Assembly: GCA_033809515.1 (NCBI GenBank)
Contig: JAPXLN010000014.1
Location: forward strand, 1-44,752
Direction: 5' to 3'
DNA: 44,752 nt
Origin: JAPXLN01 sp033809515
GTDB taxonomy: Bacteria > Bacillota > Sulfobacillia > Fermentithermobacillales > Fermentithermobacillaceae
This document shows, in pieces, positions 32,116-39,915 of the stretch; within the stretch, counting starts at the first letter, position 1; every line of letters starts with the position of its first letter. Below the pieces are notes generated by a model that was given only the letters and a program-made list of their open reading frames with translations, ran no database searches and had not been told where the DNA came from. The position numbers and the translations under genes are program-made.

Positions 32116-33510
32116 ATGCCCAAAAGATTTACTGTGGCCATAGTGGGACGGCCCAATGTAGGGAAGTCGGCGCTGTTTAACCGCATGGTTTCCGCCGGAG
32201 CTTCCATTGTTCACAAGGAAAGCGGCGTCACCCGGGACAGGCTGTACGGAACATGCTCGTGGCTGGGAAGAGAGTTTACGCTGCTTGATACGGGAGGTCT
32301 GGACCTGGGGTCTTCAGATGATATGGTTCAGGCCATCCGGTCTCAGGTAGAACAGGCCCTGACTGAAGCCGACGCCCTGATTCTTGTGGTCGACGCTCGC
32401 GCTGGTCTGACCTCCGAGGATCTTAATGTCGCCGACTTATTGCGCCGGAGGAGCATTCCCCTGGTGGTTGCTGCAAACAAGTGCGATGCAGCTCATGTCG
32501 ACCAGAAGGCCATGGAGTTCTACGAACTGGGGTTTGAGGACGTATTTCCTGTGTCGGCCTTGCATGGTATGGGTGTGGGAGACCTCCTTGATCGCATTCT
32601 TGAGATTATGGCCAATGATGCAGGGGCCGGCCCCGCAGAAGCGGAGGCAGAGTCAGCCGGGGTGGAAGAAGCCGGCTTCGGCGGCCTGAGGGTGCCTTCC
32701 GACGAGGCAGCCCCTCCTATCCGCATTGCCATCGTAGGCAAACCCAATGTAGGTAAGTCGTCTCTGGCAAACGCAATCCTGGGAGACGAAAGGATGACCG
32801 TGTCTCAGCGTCCGGGCACAACCGTTGACGCTGTTGATACTCTTTTCACGTTTGGCGGCACTGACCTGGTGCTCATAGACACGGCGGGACTTCGAAGACC
32901 TACGGCCATCGGCGACAAGTTGGAAGAGTTGGCTGTAGGGCGGGCGCTTGGGGCTGTGAAACGATGTGATGTGGCAATACTTATGGTGGACGGACAGGAA
33001 GCGCCTACTGCACAGGACCGGAGAATTGCAGGGTACATAGCCCGCAACGCAAAAGGGTCGGTCATTGTTGTGAACAAAGTGGATCTTGGCCTTCATGCGG
33101 ACACCACCAGGGAGCAGTTCCGGGCGGCTGTGCTGCACCAGTGCAGGCCTATCGGTTACTCTAATGTGGTTTTCACCTCATGCGCAACAGGCCAGGGCAT
33201 CGACGAGGTTATTCCTGCGGTGCTGGCTGTCTACGAAGAGTATGCAAAGCGCATTGAAACGGCGGTTCTCAACGACTTTCTGATGGAGGCCACTGAAGTT
33301 AGCCGCCCTCCCCAGCGGGCCAAATTCTATTATGGGACCCAGGTCGAGGTCAAACCTCCCCGTATGGTGTTCTTTGTGAAAGATCCGTCTGCGGTCAGTG
33401 ATATGTATCGACGCTATCTCGAGGGACAGATTCGCCGTAGATTTGGGTTTACCGGCGTTCCTATAGTCATGGAATTCAGGCCCCGCAGGAGAAAAAAACA
33501 AGAAGGATGA
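32116..33510 (+). CDS. der: Ribosome biogenesis GTPase Der (EngA)
   Basis: The 464-residue protein has two tandem G domains, GRPNVGKS near residue 10 and GKPNVGKS near residue 210, each with switch and NKCD/NKVD motifs, and a C-terminal KH-like domain (RPPQRAKFYYGTQVEVKPP). It acts in 50S subunit maturation. I chose ATG 32116 after AGGAG rather than the upstream TTG 32083. The linker between G domains (GAGPAEAEAESAGVEEAG) is Ala/Glu-rich and longer than in many Der proteins. Confidence 0.96.
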   Translation: MPKRFTVAIVGRPNVGKSALFNRMVSAGASIVHKESGVTRDRLYGTCSWLGREFTLLDTGGLDLGSSDDMVQAIRSQVEQALTEADALILVVDARAGLTSEDLNVADLLRRRSIPLVVAANKCDAAHVDQKAMEFYELGFEDVFPVSALHGMGVGDLLDRILEIMANDAGAGPAEAEAESAGVEEAGFGGLRVPSDEAAPPIRIAIVGKPNVGKSSLANAILGDERMTVSQRPGTTVDAVDTLFTFGGTDLVLIDTAGLRRPTAIGDKLEELAVGRALGAVKRCDVAILMVDGQEAPTAQDRRIAGYIARNAKGSVIVVNKVDLGLHADTTREQFRAAVLHQCRPIGYSNVVFTSCATGQGIDEVIPAVLAVYEEYAKRIETAVLNDFLMEATEVSRPPQRAKFYYGTQVEVKPPRMVFFVKDPSAVSDMYRRYLEGQIRRRFGFTGVPIVMEFRPRRRKKQEG

Positions 33511-33520
33511 GGATTGCTCT

Positions 33521-34123
33521 ATGGAAATAGGCATCTGTCTGCTGAGTTACCTTATGGGTGCGGTGCCTTTTGGCTACCTGGCCGCCCGGATCGCCGGGAT
33601 AGACATTACCAAGCAAGGAAGCGGCAACATAGGGGCAACCAATGTCCTAAGGGCTCTTGGGTTACGGTATGCAGTCCCTGTATTGCTGCTTGACATGGGA
33701 AAAGGAGCCCTTGCGGCGTACCTGGGTCTTCGCTGTCTGGGACTGGGCAGGCCCGGAGCTGTTCTGGCAGGAGCTTTAGCTGTGGCGGGCCATAACTGGT
33801 CCGTTTTTTTGAGATTCAGAGGCGGAAAAGGCGTAGCAACAACGGCGGGAGTTGCTCTTGTGGCGTTTCCGTGGCTGCTTTTTTTTTCTGCCGTGGTGTT
33901 TTTGTTTGTCGTTACTGTCAGCCGCTATGTTTCCCTGGGGAGCCTTGCCGGGGTCTGGAGCGCCCTGCTTTTCTCGTTGACTCCTGATTACGGTACAGTA
34001 GACAGGCTTATCGTCCTCGGGTTGGCACTGGCCATTACGTATCAGCACCGGAGCAACATTCGAAGGCTTTTGTCAGGAACCGAAAACAAGCTAACGTTCA
34101 ATAAGGAGAGGACGACCCAATGA
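33521..34123 (+). CDS. plsY: Acyl-phosphate:glycerol-3-phosphate acyltransferase
   Basis: The 200-residue, five-helix membrane enzyme carries the PlsY motifs GSGNIGATNVLRALG and FRGGKGVATTAGV. It transfers an acyl group from acyl-phosphate to glycerol-3-phosphate, the first step of phospholipid synthesis, using product of the GpsA encoded directly downstream. The stop overlaps the gpsA ATG. Confidence 0.95.
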   Translation: MEIGICLLSYLMGAVPFGYLAARIAGIDITKQGSGNIGATNVLRALGLRYAVPVLLLDMGKGALAAYLGLRCLGLGRPGAVLAGALAVAGHNWSVFLRFRGGKGVATTAGVALVAFPWLLFFSAVVFLFVVTVSRYVSLGSLAGVWSALLFSLTPDYGTVDRLIVLGLALAITYQHRSNIRRLLSGTENKLTFNKERTTQ

Positions 34124-35157
34124 AGAAAGCTTGTGTGATAGTGGCCGGCGCGTGGGGAACGGCCCTGGGAATGGTGCTGTCAGACAACGGATACAGGGTC
34201 GTTTTCTGGGACCGCCATGACAAGGTAGTCAGAGAGATCAACGAGAAGAAGCGCTCATTGAACCTGTACGGAAAAGCTCTTGCAGACACAGTCTCGGCAA
34301 CGTCCGATGGCAGGGAGGCTGTAGACGGCGCTGAAGTGGTTGTTTCTGCGGTACCCTCGGTCGGAGTTTCCGAGGTTGCAGGCGCCTTTGCGCCGCTTCT
34401 TCCCTCTGATTGCTTGCTTGTGAGCGCTACCAAGGGACTGGATCCGGAAACCCTAAGACGTCCGGTTCAAGTATGGTGTCAGGCTGAGCCGTCTCTTGCC
34501 CAGAGGGTGACTGCAATATCAGGGCCCAATTTCGCGGCGGAGATTGCGGACAAGCTTCCTGCTGCAACCGTAGTGGCCGGAGAAGGTCGCCATGCCAGGA
34601 TGCAGGCACAATCTGCATTTGTGACTCCTTATCTCAGGGTCTATACTCACTGGGACCTAACCGGTGTTGAACTGGGCGGCGCTCTGAAAAACATAATAGC
34701 TATAGCTACGGGGATGGTTGAGGGGATGGAGGCAGGGTACAATGCCCAGGCTGCCTTGATTTCCCGCGGGATCGCTGAAATAACCAGGCTGGGGGTGGCC
34801 CTTGGAGCAAACCCCTTGACCTTTGCGGGCCTTTCGGGCATTGGCGATCTTGTCCTTACAGCTACAGGCCATCTGTCAAGAAACAGACAGGCCGGCATCG
34901 CGGTAGGTCGCGGTGAGTCTATCCGGTCGTTTATAGACCGGACAGGTTACACTGTTGAAGGGCTGGACACTGTTAGGAGCGCAGTCAAACTGGCTAACGA
35001 GTATGAGGTGTCTATGCCTATTACGCAAGTAGTCTACAGAATCCTCTATGAGAACCTGCCTGTGCGGACCGGCCTTCGTGAGGTTATGGATAGGGCCAGG
35101 CGCCCTGAGCATGAGTCCTACTTCCCCGGCGGCGATGGGGAGCCGGGCACCTTCTGA
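34120..35157 (+). CDS. gpsA: Glycerol-3-phosphate dehydrogenase [NAD(P)+]
   Basis: The 345-residue protein reduces dihydroxyacetone phosphate to glycerol-3-phosphate for PlsY. GpsA features include SATKGLDPETLRRPVQVW, GPNFAAEIADKLPAA, the catalytic lysine segment ELGGALKNIIAIATG, and GLSGIGDLVLTATGHLSRNR. In the N-terminal NAD loop the usual GAGSWG reads VAGAWG: the first glycine of the Rossmann signature is replaced by valine, confirmed by the codon GTG. ATG overlaps the plsY stop after GGAG. Confidence 0.94.
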   Translation: MKKACVIVAGAWGTALGMVLSDNGYRVVFWDRHDKVVREINEKKRSLNLYGKALADTVSATSDGREAVDGAEVVVSAVPSVGVSEVAGAFAPLLPSDCLLVSATKGLDPETLRRPVQVWCQAEPSLAQRVTAISGPNFAAEIADKLPAATVVAGEGRHARMQAQSAFVTPYLRVYTHWDLTGVELGGALKNIIAIATGMVEGMEAGYNAQAALISRGIAEITRLGVALGANPLTFAGLSGIGDLVLTATGHLSRNRQAGIAVGRGESIRSFIDRTGYTVEGLDTVRSAVKLANEYEVSMPITQVVYRILYENLPVRTGLREVMDRARRPEHESYFPGGDGEPGTF

Positions 35158-35281
35158 CACCAGGCCGCATAACAGCATGCCGTGGCTGCATGACGAGAGT
35201 TTGTTCTATCGGCTTTTCCTCAATCATACGTATTAGAGCATCTAAAACGCAGAACTTATGGTGATAGACGTTTTGGCGTGG

Positions 35282-35310
35282 TCAAGTTACCGATTGTCCT
35301 CGCATATAGA
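35282..35310 (+). promoter_or_regulatory. Possible sigma-E promoter of spoIVA
   Basis: TCAAGTT (35282-35288) and CATATAGA (35303-35310), 14 bp apart, partly match the sigma-E consensus used by spoIVA in Bacillus. Transcription would begin about 25-30 bp before the spoIVA GTG. The match is moderate. Confidence 0.35.
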
Positions 35311-35342
35311 TAATTCGAAGGTGCTAAGGGGGGGAAAAGCAG

Positions 35343-36821
35343 GTGGAGAAGTTTGACATCTTCACGGATATCGCAGAGCGTACAGGCGGTGATATCTATA
35401 TAGGTGTAGTGGGTCCTATGCGTACCGGGAAATCTACCTTCATTCATCAATTCATGGAGCTTTTCGTGCTGCCGAACATTACCGACCTGTATGACAAGCA
35501 GCGGACCATAGATGCTATGCCTCAAGCCGGGGCGGGCAAAACCATAATGACTGTAGAGCCGAAGTTTGTGCCGGAGGACGCAGTCCCGGTAGACATCAAG
35601 GACAGCCTTGCGCTGAACGTGAAAGTTATCGATTGCACCGGGTATCCTGTAGAAGGCGCACAGGGCTACGTGGAAGACGGTCACCCCAGGATGGTCAGGA
35701 CTCCCTGGTTTGAAGAGCCCATCCCCTTTACGGAGGCAGCGGAAATAGGTACAGAGAAAGTCATCGTTGATCATTCTACCATTGGAATTGTGGTTACAAC
35801 CGACGGGAGCATCATCGATATTCCGCGCGACAACTACGTTGAGCCGGAGAAAAGGGTGGTTGAGAAGCTCCTGGAGCTTGGTAAGCCCTTTGTGATCATC
35901 CTGAATTCGCTGGATCCATATTCCAAGGAAGTCTCAGATCTGGCCGTAGATATGGAAGGGGAGTACGGAGTCCCGGTTATCCCGGCTAACTGCCTGGAAC
36001 TGAACCACGACGATATTGTGCTGATTATGGAGCAGGTTCTGTATGAGTTCCCGGTCAAAGAAATAACTGTCCGGATACCGAAATGGGTTCAGACTCTGGG
36101 GATATCTCACTGGCTCAGGGCAGATCTGGATGCCAGCATCAGAGATGCGGTCTCGGCGGTAAAAAGGGTTCGGGACATCGACGGGTGCGTCTTGCGTCTT
36201 GGTGCGGCCGAGCATGTGGCCCAGGTGAACGTGGAGAAGGTCGATATGGCTACAGGCGTAGCCGTAATGAACCTGGAGACCACTGAGGAAGCTTTTCTTG
36301 AGGTGGTCGGGGAGAGGGCCGGAGTCACCATGATCGACAAGGCCGATGTACTTGGGCTTGTGGCAGACTTAATCCACGCCAAGCGTACTTATGAGAGGTT
36401 TGAGTTGGCTCTACGGGAACTGGAGGAGACCGGCTATGGAATTGTGGAGCCAAGGTTGGAAGATATGTCTTTTGAAGAGCCCGAGATGGTGAAGCAGGGC
36501 AGGAATTACGGAGTCAGGCTTCGCGCCACGGGACCTGCCATCCATATGATTAAGACCGACGTTGATACTCTGGTAAGCCCCGTTATAGGGACTGAGCAGC
36601 AGGGCGAGGAACTGGTCTCTTACCTGATGGAGAAGTTCGAAGATGACCCCAAGAAGATATGGGCAACTGACCTCTTCGGGAAAGCCCTGAAGGATTTGGT
36701 TCTGGAAGGGGTTACGGGGAAGATATCCAGGATGCCCGAGAATGTTAGGCAGAAGATGCAGGATACCCTGGGAAGGGTGGTTAACGAGGGTTCCGGAAGT
36801 CTAATCTGCATAATCCTTTGA
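35343..36821 (+). CDS. spoIVA: Stage IV sporulation protein A
   Basis: The 492-residue coat morphogenetic ATPase shows Walker A GPMRTGKST (residues 24-32), the conserved GAGKTIMTVEPKFVPEDAV and VIDCTGYPVEGAQGY, and the C-terminal helical region ending LICIIL. SpoIVA polymerises on the forespore surface using ATP and recruits coat proteins. The start is GTG 35343 after GGGGGGG. It is a separate unit with its own terminator. Confidence 0.97.
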   Translation: MEKFDIFTDIAERTGGDIYIGVVGPMRTGKSTFIHQFMELFVLPNITDLYDKQRTIDAMPQAGAGKTIMTVEPKFVPEDAVPVDIKDSLALNVKVIDCTGYPVEGAQGYVEDGHPRMVRTPWFEEPIPFTEAAEIGTEKVIVDHSTIGIVVTTDGSIIDIPRDNYVEPEKRVVEKLLELGKPFVIILNSLDPYSKEVSDLAVDMEGEYGVPVIPANCLELNHDDIVLIMEQVLYEFPVKEITVRIPKWVQTLGISHWLRADLDASIRDAVSAVKRVRDIDGCVLRLGAAEHVAQVNVEKVDMATGVAVMNLETTEEAFLEVVGERAGVTMIDKADVLGLVADLIHAKRTYERFELALRELEETGYGIVEPRLEDMSFEEPEMVKQGRNYGVRLRATGPAIHMIKTDVDTLVSPVIGTEQQGEELVSYLMEKFEDDPKKIWATDLFGKALKDLVLEGVTGKISRMPENVRQKMQDTLGRVVNEGSGSLICIIL

Positions 36822-36851
36822 ATGGATTTTGGCGGGTTTCTGGGTTAACCT

Positions 36852-36885
36852 GGGCGGTTGCGCAGCCTTGCACCGCCCCTTTTTT
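36852..36885 (+). terminator. Intrinsic terminator of spoIVA
   Basis: GGGCGGT pairs with ACCGCCC, extendable with one bulge (GGGCGGTTGC with GCACCGCCC), and is followed by CTTTTTT. It lies 31 bp after the spoIVA stop. Confidence 0.88.
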
Positions 36886-36901
36886 GTCTTTCGCTTGGGG
36901 G

Positions 36902-37007
36902 GTAACTAGAATCCGGGTGCCGCACGCCCCGGTACCTGCTATCAGGCAGTTTGCTCGGAGCTAGTTGTTTCCCAACCCCTAAAACGCTAACTGGGTTTTT
37001 TTCACGT
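36902..37007 (+). ncRNA. Possible structured leader of the amino-acid ABC operon
   Basis: AACTAG (36904-36909) pairs exactly with CTAGTT (36961-36966). Between them lie two smaller potential hairpins (CCGGG with CCCGG, and CTGC with GCAG). After the closing stem come AACCC and GGGTT with a run of T (about 36973-37002). This is the shape of a leader RNA with a three-way junction and an attenuator. I do not recognise a known riboswitch or T-box, and the last stem is weak. Confidence 0.35.
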
Positions 37008-37114
37008 TTGGTTTTTCAGTGATTTTCCATACGCGGCAGAAGGAATTCCGCTTAGGATAGCGAATACATACGCATTCGTGGCTTTGCATGATTATGCGGA
37101 GGAGATGACCGGAA

Positions 37115-37909
37115 TTGAAGAAAGCAGTTGTGTACGTGTGGTTGGTTGCGTTATTGGGGACTGTGTTGGCGCTGCCTGGGTGCGCCAAGAAGGAGACCGG
37201 GCCTGACGGAAAGACTTTGAAGCTGGTCGCCGCAGGGGAAGCGACTTTTGCTCCGTTTGAGTTCACCGACGACAAGGGAAATCTTAAGGGGTTTGACGTG
37301 GACTTTATCAAGGCTGTAGCTAAGGCTGCGGGTTTTGAGGTTGAGTATAAGAACCTTGACTGGAACAGTCTGATCCCTTCTTTGCAGACGGAGGAAGTGG
37401 ACCTGGTTGTGTCTGGCATGACGATTACTGATGAGCGGGTCTTGGAGGTGGCGTTCTCGGATCCGTATTTCACCTCGGGCCAGGCCTGGGCGGTTCAGGA
37501 AGGGTCGTCTATTAAGGCTATTGCTGACCTTGCAGGTAAGACGGTGGCTGTCCAGATTAGCACTACAGGCGACTTTGCCGCGCAGAAGCTGGACGCAGCC
37601 TTTAAGGAAGAGGAGAAGCCGGGGCTTACCATTAAGCGGTTGGAGAACGCCGCTGATGTGTTCAATGAGCTCAAGACGGGCGGATGTGACGCTGTTATCA
37701 GTGATCTTCCTGTAATTCAGGAGTATCTGAAGAACCACCCTGATGACAAGGTCCTCATTCCTGAACCTGCTTTTACTGTTGAGTATTACGGTATTGCCAT
37801 GCGTAAGCAGGATAAGGACATTCACGAGATGGTGAACAAGGGGCTGGCCACGATCAAAGCCAACGGGAAGTACGACGAGATCTATGAGAAGTATTTCGGG
37901 AAAAAGTAG
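37115..37909 (+). CDS. Polar amino-acid ABC transporter substrate-binding lipoprotein
   Basis: The 264-residue protein begins with a lipoprotein signal ending LPGC (Cys23). The body matches family-3 solute-binding proteins: TFAPFEFTDDKGNLKGFDVD at the ligand site, MTITDERVLEVAFSDPYF, and AVISDLPVIQEYLKNHP. Its ligand is probably a polar amino acid such as glutamine, arginine or histidine, which the sequence cannot resolve. TTG 37115 follows GGAGGAG. It is the first gene of a binding protein-permease-ATPase set. Confidence 0.93.
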   Translation: MKKAVVYVWLVALLGTVLALPGCAKKETGPDGKTLKLVAAGEATFAPFEFTDDKGNLKGFDVDFIKAVAKAAGFEVEYKNLDWNSLIPSLQTEEVDLVVSGMTITDERVLEVAFSDPYFTSGQAWAVQEGSSIKAIADLAGKTVAVQISTTGDFAAQKLDAAFKEEEKPGLTIKRLENAADVFNELKTGGCDAVISDLPVIQEYLKNHPDDKVLIPEPAFTVEYYGIAMRKQDKDIHEMVNKGLATIKANGKYDEIYEKYFGKK

Positions 37910-37942
37910 GCTCCGGGCTATCTGCTCGAGCATGTCCTGGGG

Positions 37943-38012
37943 GCCCGCAAGGCCCTTCGCGCAAGCTCTCTGCCGCAAGGAGGGCCGCAGTGCGCGAAGC
38001 GGTCCTGCGGGC
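37943..38012 (+). repeat. Large imperfect inverted repeat between binding protein and permease genes
   Basis: The left arm 37943-37963 begins GCCCGCAAGG and ends TTCGCGCA; the right arm 37991-38012 begins TGCGCGAA and ends CCTGCGGGC. They can form a stem of about 20 bp with few mismatches and a 27-base loop. It lies in the gap between two genes of one operon. Confidence 0.75.
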
Positions 38013-38063
38013 CACACGGACCCAGCCCCAGACAGGCTGGTCAAGGAAGGGAAGAGCGGAAAA

Positions 38064-38729
38064 GTGACTTTTGACGTTGGAGTGGTTGTGCGTTATCTGC
38101 CGTTTCTCTTGTCTGGCGTGGGCATTACGGTCAGATTCACCCTGATGAGCTTTCTTATAGGTGCCGTGCTGGGGCTTTTCCTTGCCCTTGGCCGGATCAG
38201 TCAGAACCCGGCCTGTCGAATCCCGTGTGGCTGGTACATTGACTTTGTCAGGGGGACGCCTCTTCTTGCTCAGGTCTACCTGATTCATTTCGGGCTGCCG
38301 CAGATGCTCAAGTACAAGCCCGTCGGCGCCCTGAACGCCCTTGTTGCTCTAACCCTTAACTCAGCAGCCTACATTGCTGAGATATACAGGGGAGGAATTG
38401 AGTCTATTGAGCCAGGGCAGATGGAGGCGGCGCGCTCCCTGGGCATGAATTACGGTCAGGCCATGCGGCTTGTCATACTGCCCCAGGCTCTCAGGCGGGT
38501 TGTGCCGGCCATGGGCAACGAGTTCATTGCTCTTTTGAAGGAGTCTGCCCTGGTATCAGTGATTGGCATGGAAGAACTGATGCTCAGGGCGAGGATGATG
38601 GTGGGTTCGACTTTCAAGGCTTTTGAGGCGTACTTCACGGTAGCTCTAATCTACCTTGCGTTGACGCTCACCTTTACCCGGCTTCTTGGCAGGGTGGAAA
38701 GGAGTCTGAAAAGCCGTGGTCACAATTAG
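38064..38729 (+). CDS. Amino-acid ABC transporter permease (HisM/GlnP type)
   Basis: The 221-residue membrane protein shows VVRYLPFLLSGVGITVRFTL, the DFVRGTPLLAQ coupling region, and the EAA motif EAARSLGMNYGQAMRLVILP. It forms the channel for the importer. I chose GTG 38064; the longer frame from 37884 crosses the inverted repeat and has no family similarity. Its end overlaps the ATPase gene by 14 bp. Confidence 0.93.
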   Translation: MTFDVGVVVRYLPFLLSGVGITVRFTLMSFLIGAVLGLFLALGRISQNPACRIPCGWYIDFVRGTPLLAQVYLIHFGLPQMLKYKPVGALNALVALTLNSAAYIAEIYRGGIESIEPGQMEAARSLGMNYGQAMRLVILPQALRRVVPAMGNEFIALLKESALVSVIGMEELMLRARMMVGSTFKAFEAYFTVALIYLALTLTFTRLLGRVERSLKSRGHN

Positions 38730-39498
38730 AAACCTCCACAAGCAGTTTGGGTCTCCTGAGCCCAGGTCTCGCCGGTCTGGGGAGACTCAGTCTGGGGCTC
38801 TCCAGTCTGGGCCTCTCCACGTTCTCAAGGGGATTGACCTTGATATACAGAAAGGTGAGGTAGTCGTCATCATCGGCCCAAGCGGTTCTGGCAAGAGCAC
38901 ACTCTTGCGGTGCATCAACGGCCTGGAAACGCCTACCTCGGGTCATGTGATTATTGACGGCGTTGATCTAGATGACAGGGGTACGGACATAAACTCTATC
39001 CGGCGCTCGGTCGGCATGGTCTTTCAGCAGTTCAACCTGTTTCCGCATCTTTCAGTCCTGCGCAATGTCACTTTGGCCATGACTCATGTCCTGGGCATGT
39101 CGGAATCTGAAGCAAATAGTCGGGCAGACGCCCTGCTTCATAAGGTAGGACTCAGTGACAAAAAGGATGCGTATCCCGGCCAGCTGTCCGGTGGGCAGAA
39201 GCAACGGGTGGCCATAGCGCGAGCCCTGGGGATGCGTCCGAAACTGATGCTTTTTGACGAGCCTACCTCGGCCCTGGATCCTGAGATGATCGGGGAGGTC
39301 CTGGCTGTCATGAGGGAACTGGCTCAGGAGGCAATGACTATGGTGGTGGTAAGCCACGAGATGGGCTTTGCCCGCGAGGTCGCTGACAGGGTGGTGTTTC
39401 TGGACAACGGGCTAGTGGTCGAGCAGGGCTCGCCGGAAGAGGTTTTCGGAAGTCCCAGACATGCAAGAACCCGGGCCTTCCTGAGCAAAATCCTGTAA
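38716..39498 (+). CDS. Amino-acid ABC transporter ATP-binding protein (GlnQ type)
   Basis: The 260-residue ATPase has Walker A GPSGSGKST, the GMVFQQFNLFPHLSVL Q-loop, the signature LSGGQKQRVAIARALG, Walker B LMLFDEPT and the H-loop VSHEMGFA. Unlike other GlnQ proteins, about 20 residues are inserted between the first two strands (residues 13-35), made of RSGET, QSGAL and QSGPL from a 15-bp repeat. The rest of the core is intact, so it should be active. GTG 38716 overlaps the permease gene. Confidence 0.95.
   Translation: MVTIRNLHKQFGSPEPRSRRSGETQSGALQSGPLHVLKGIDLDIQKGEVVVIIGPSGSGKSTLLRCINGLETPTSGHVIIDGVDLDDRGTDINSIRRSVGMVFQQFNLFPHLSVLRNVTLAMTHVLGMSESEANSRADALLHKVGLSDKKDAYPGQLSGGQKQRVAIARALGMRPKLMLFDEPTSALDPEMIGEVLAVMRELAQEAMTMVVVSHEMGFAREVADRVVFLDNGLVVEQGSPEEVFGSPRHARTRAFLSKIL
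38773..38817 (+). repeat. 15-bp tandem repeat inside the GlnQ-type gene
   Basis: CGGTCTGGGGAGACT, CAGTCTGGGGCTCTC and CAGTCTGGGCCTCTC follow in tandem; the last two differ at one base. They encode RSGET, QSGAL and QSGPL in frame. Confidence 0.92.
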
Positions 39499-39915
39499 CT
39501 TATGTGATTGCCGTGATCGGTGTGATGGGGTGGCGCTGAGTTGCTCGGCGCGCTGACAGAAAGCTTCGAAGCAGAACCACGTGTCCTCGTGTTCTTGAGC
39601 CAGAAGTATGCAGTCTTTGCAGTCGGACTCAGCCGTGCGTCCCAGATCACGTCCTCTATGAGTTGCCCTACGATGCTGAACGAGGAAATAGAGGATACCC
39701 CCTTCAGGAATGCGCTGCCTTATATTACCACAAAGCGACTTCCCTCCTGCCCCGAGTTTCCCCCCATGACCAGATTGTAAGCAAGAACAGGCTGCAGTTG
39801 ATCTGGTGCGCTTCAGACCTTACCCTGCCGGGTGCCGTAATGTTAGGATGGAGTTTGGGGGAATCGGGTTGCGGGTAACGGAAGAGACAATCGTAAGGGG
39901 CAAGGAGTGACCGGT
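39499..39915. other. Intergenic region without a recognised gene
   Basis: About 415 bp lies between the amino-acid transporter and the TPM gene. A 79-codon frame from TTG 39541 resembles nothing known, has no good ribosome site, and is probably chance. No clear terminator or RNA is visible. Confidence 0.5.

Noticed and set aside
32653..33138. 161-codon minus-strand frame
   Set aside because: Antisense to the Der GTP-binding domains; composition artefact.
35256..35774. 172-codon minus-strand frame
   Set aside because: Antisense to spoIVA; no ribosome site or family match.
36902..37007. T-box leader before the amino-acid importer
   Set aside because: The conserved T-box sequence for tRNA acceptor-end pairing is not present; kept only as an unassigned structured leader.
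37151..38044. 297-codon minus-strand frame
   Set aside because: It is opposite the amino-acid binding-protein gene and resembles no family; the plus-strand lipoprotein is unmistakable.
39541..39780. 79-codon plus-strand frame in the gap before the TPM gene
   Set aside because: Starts at TTG without a good ribosome site and shows no recognisable motif; not supported.
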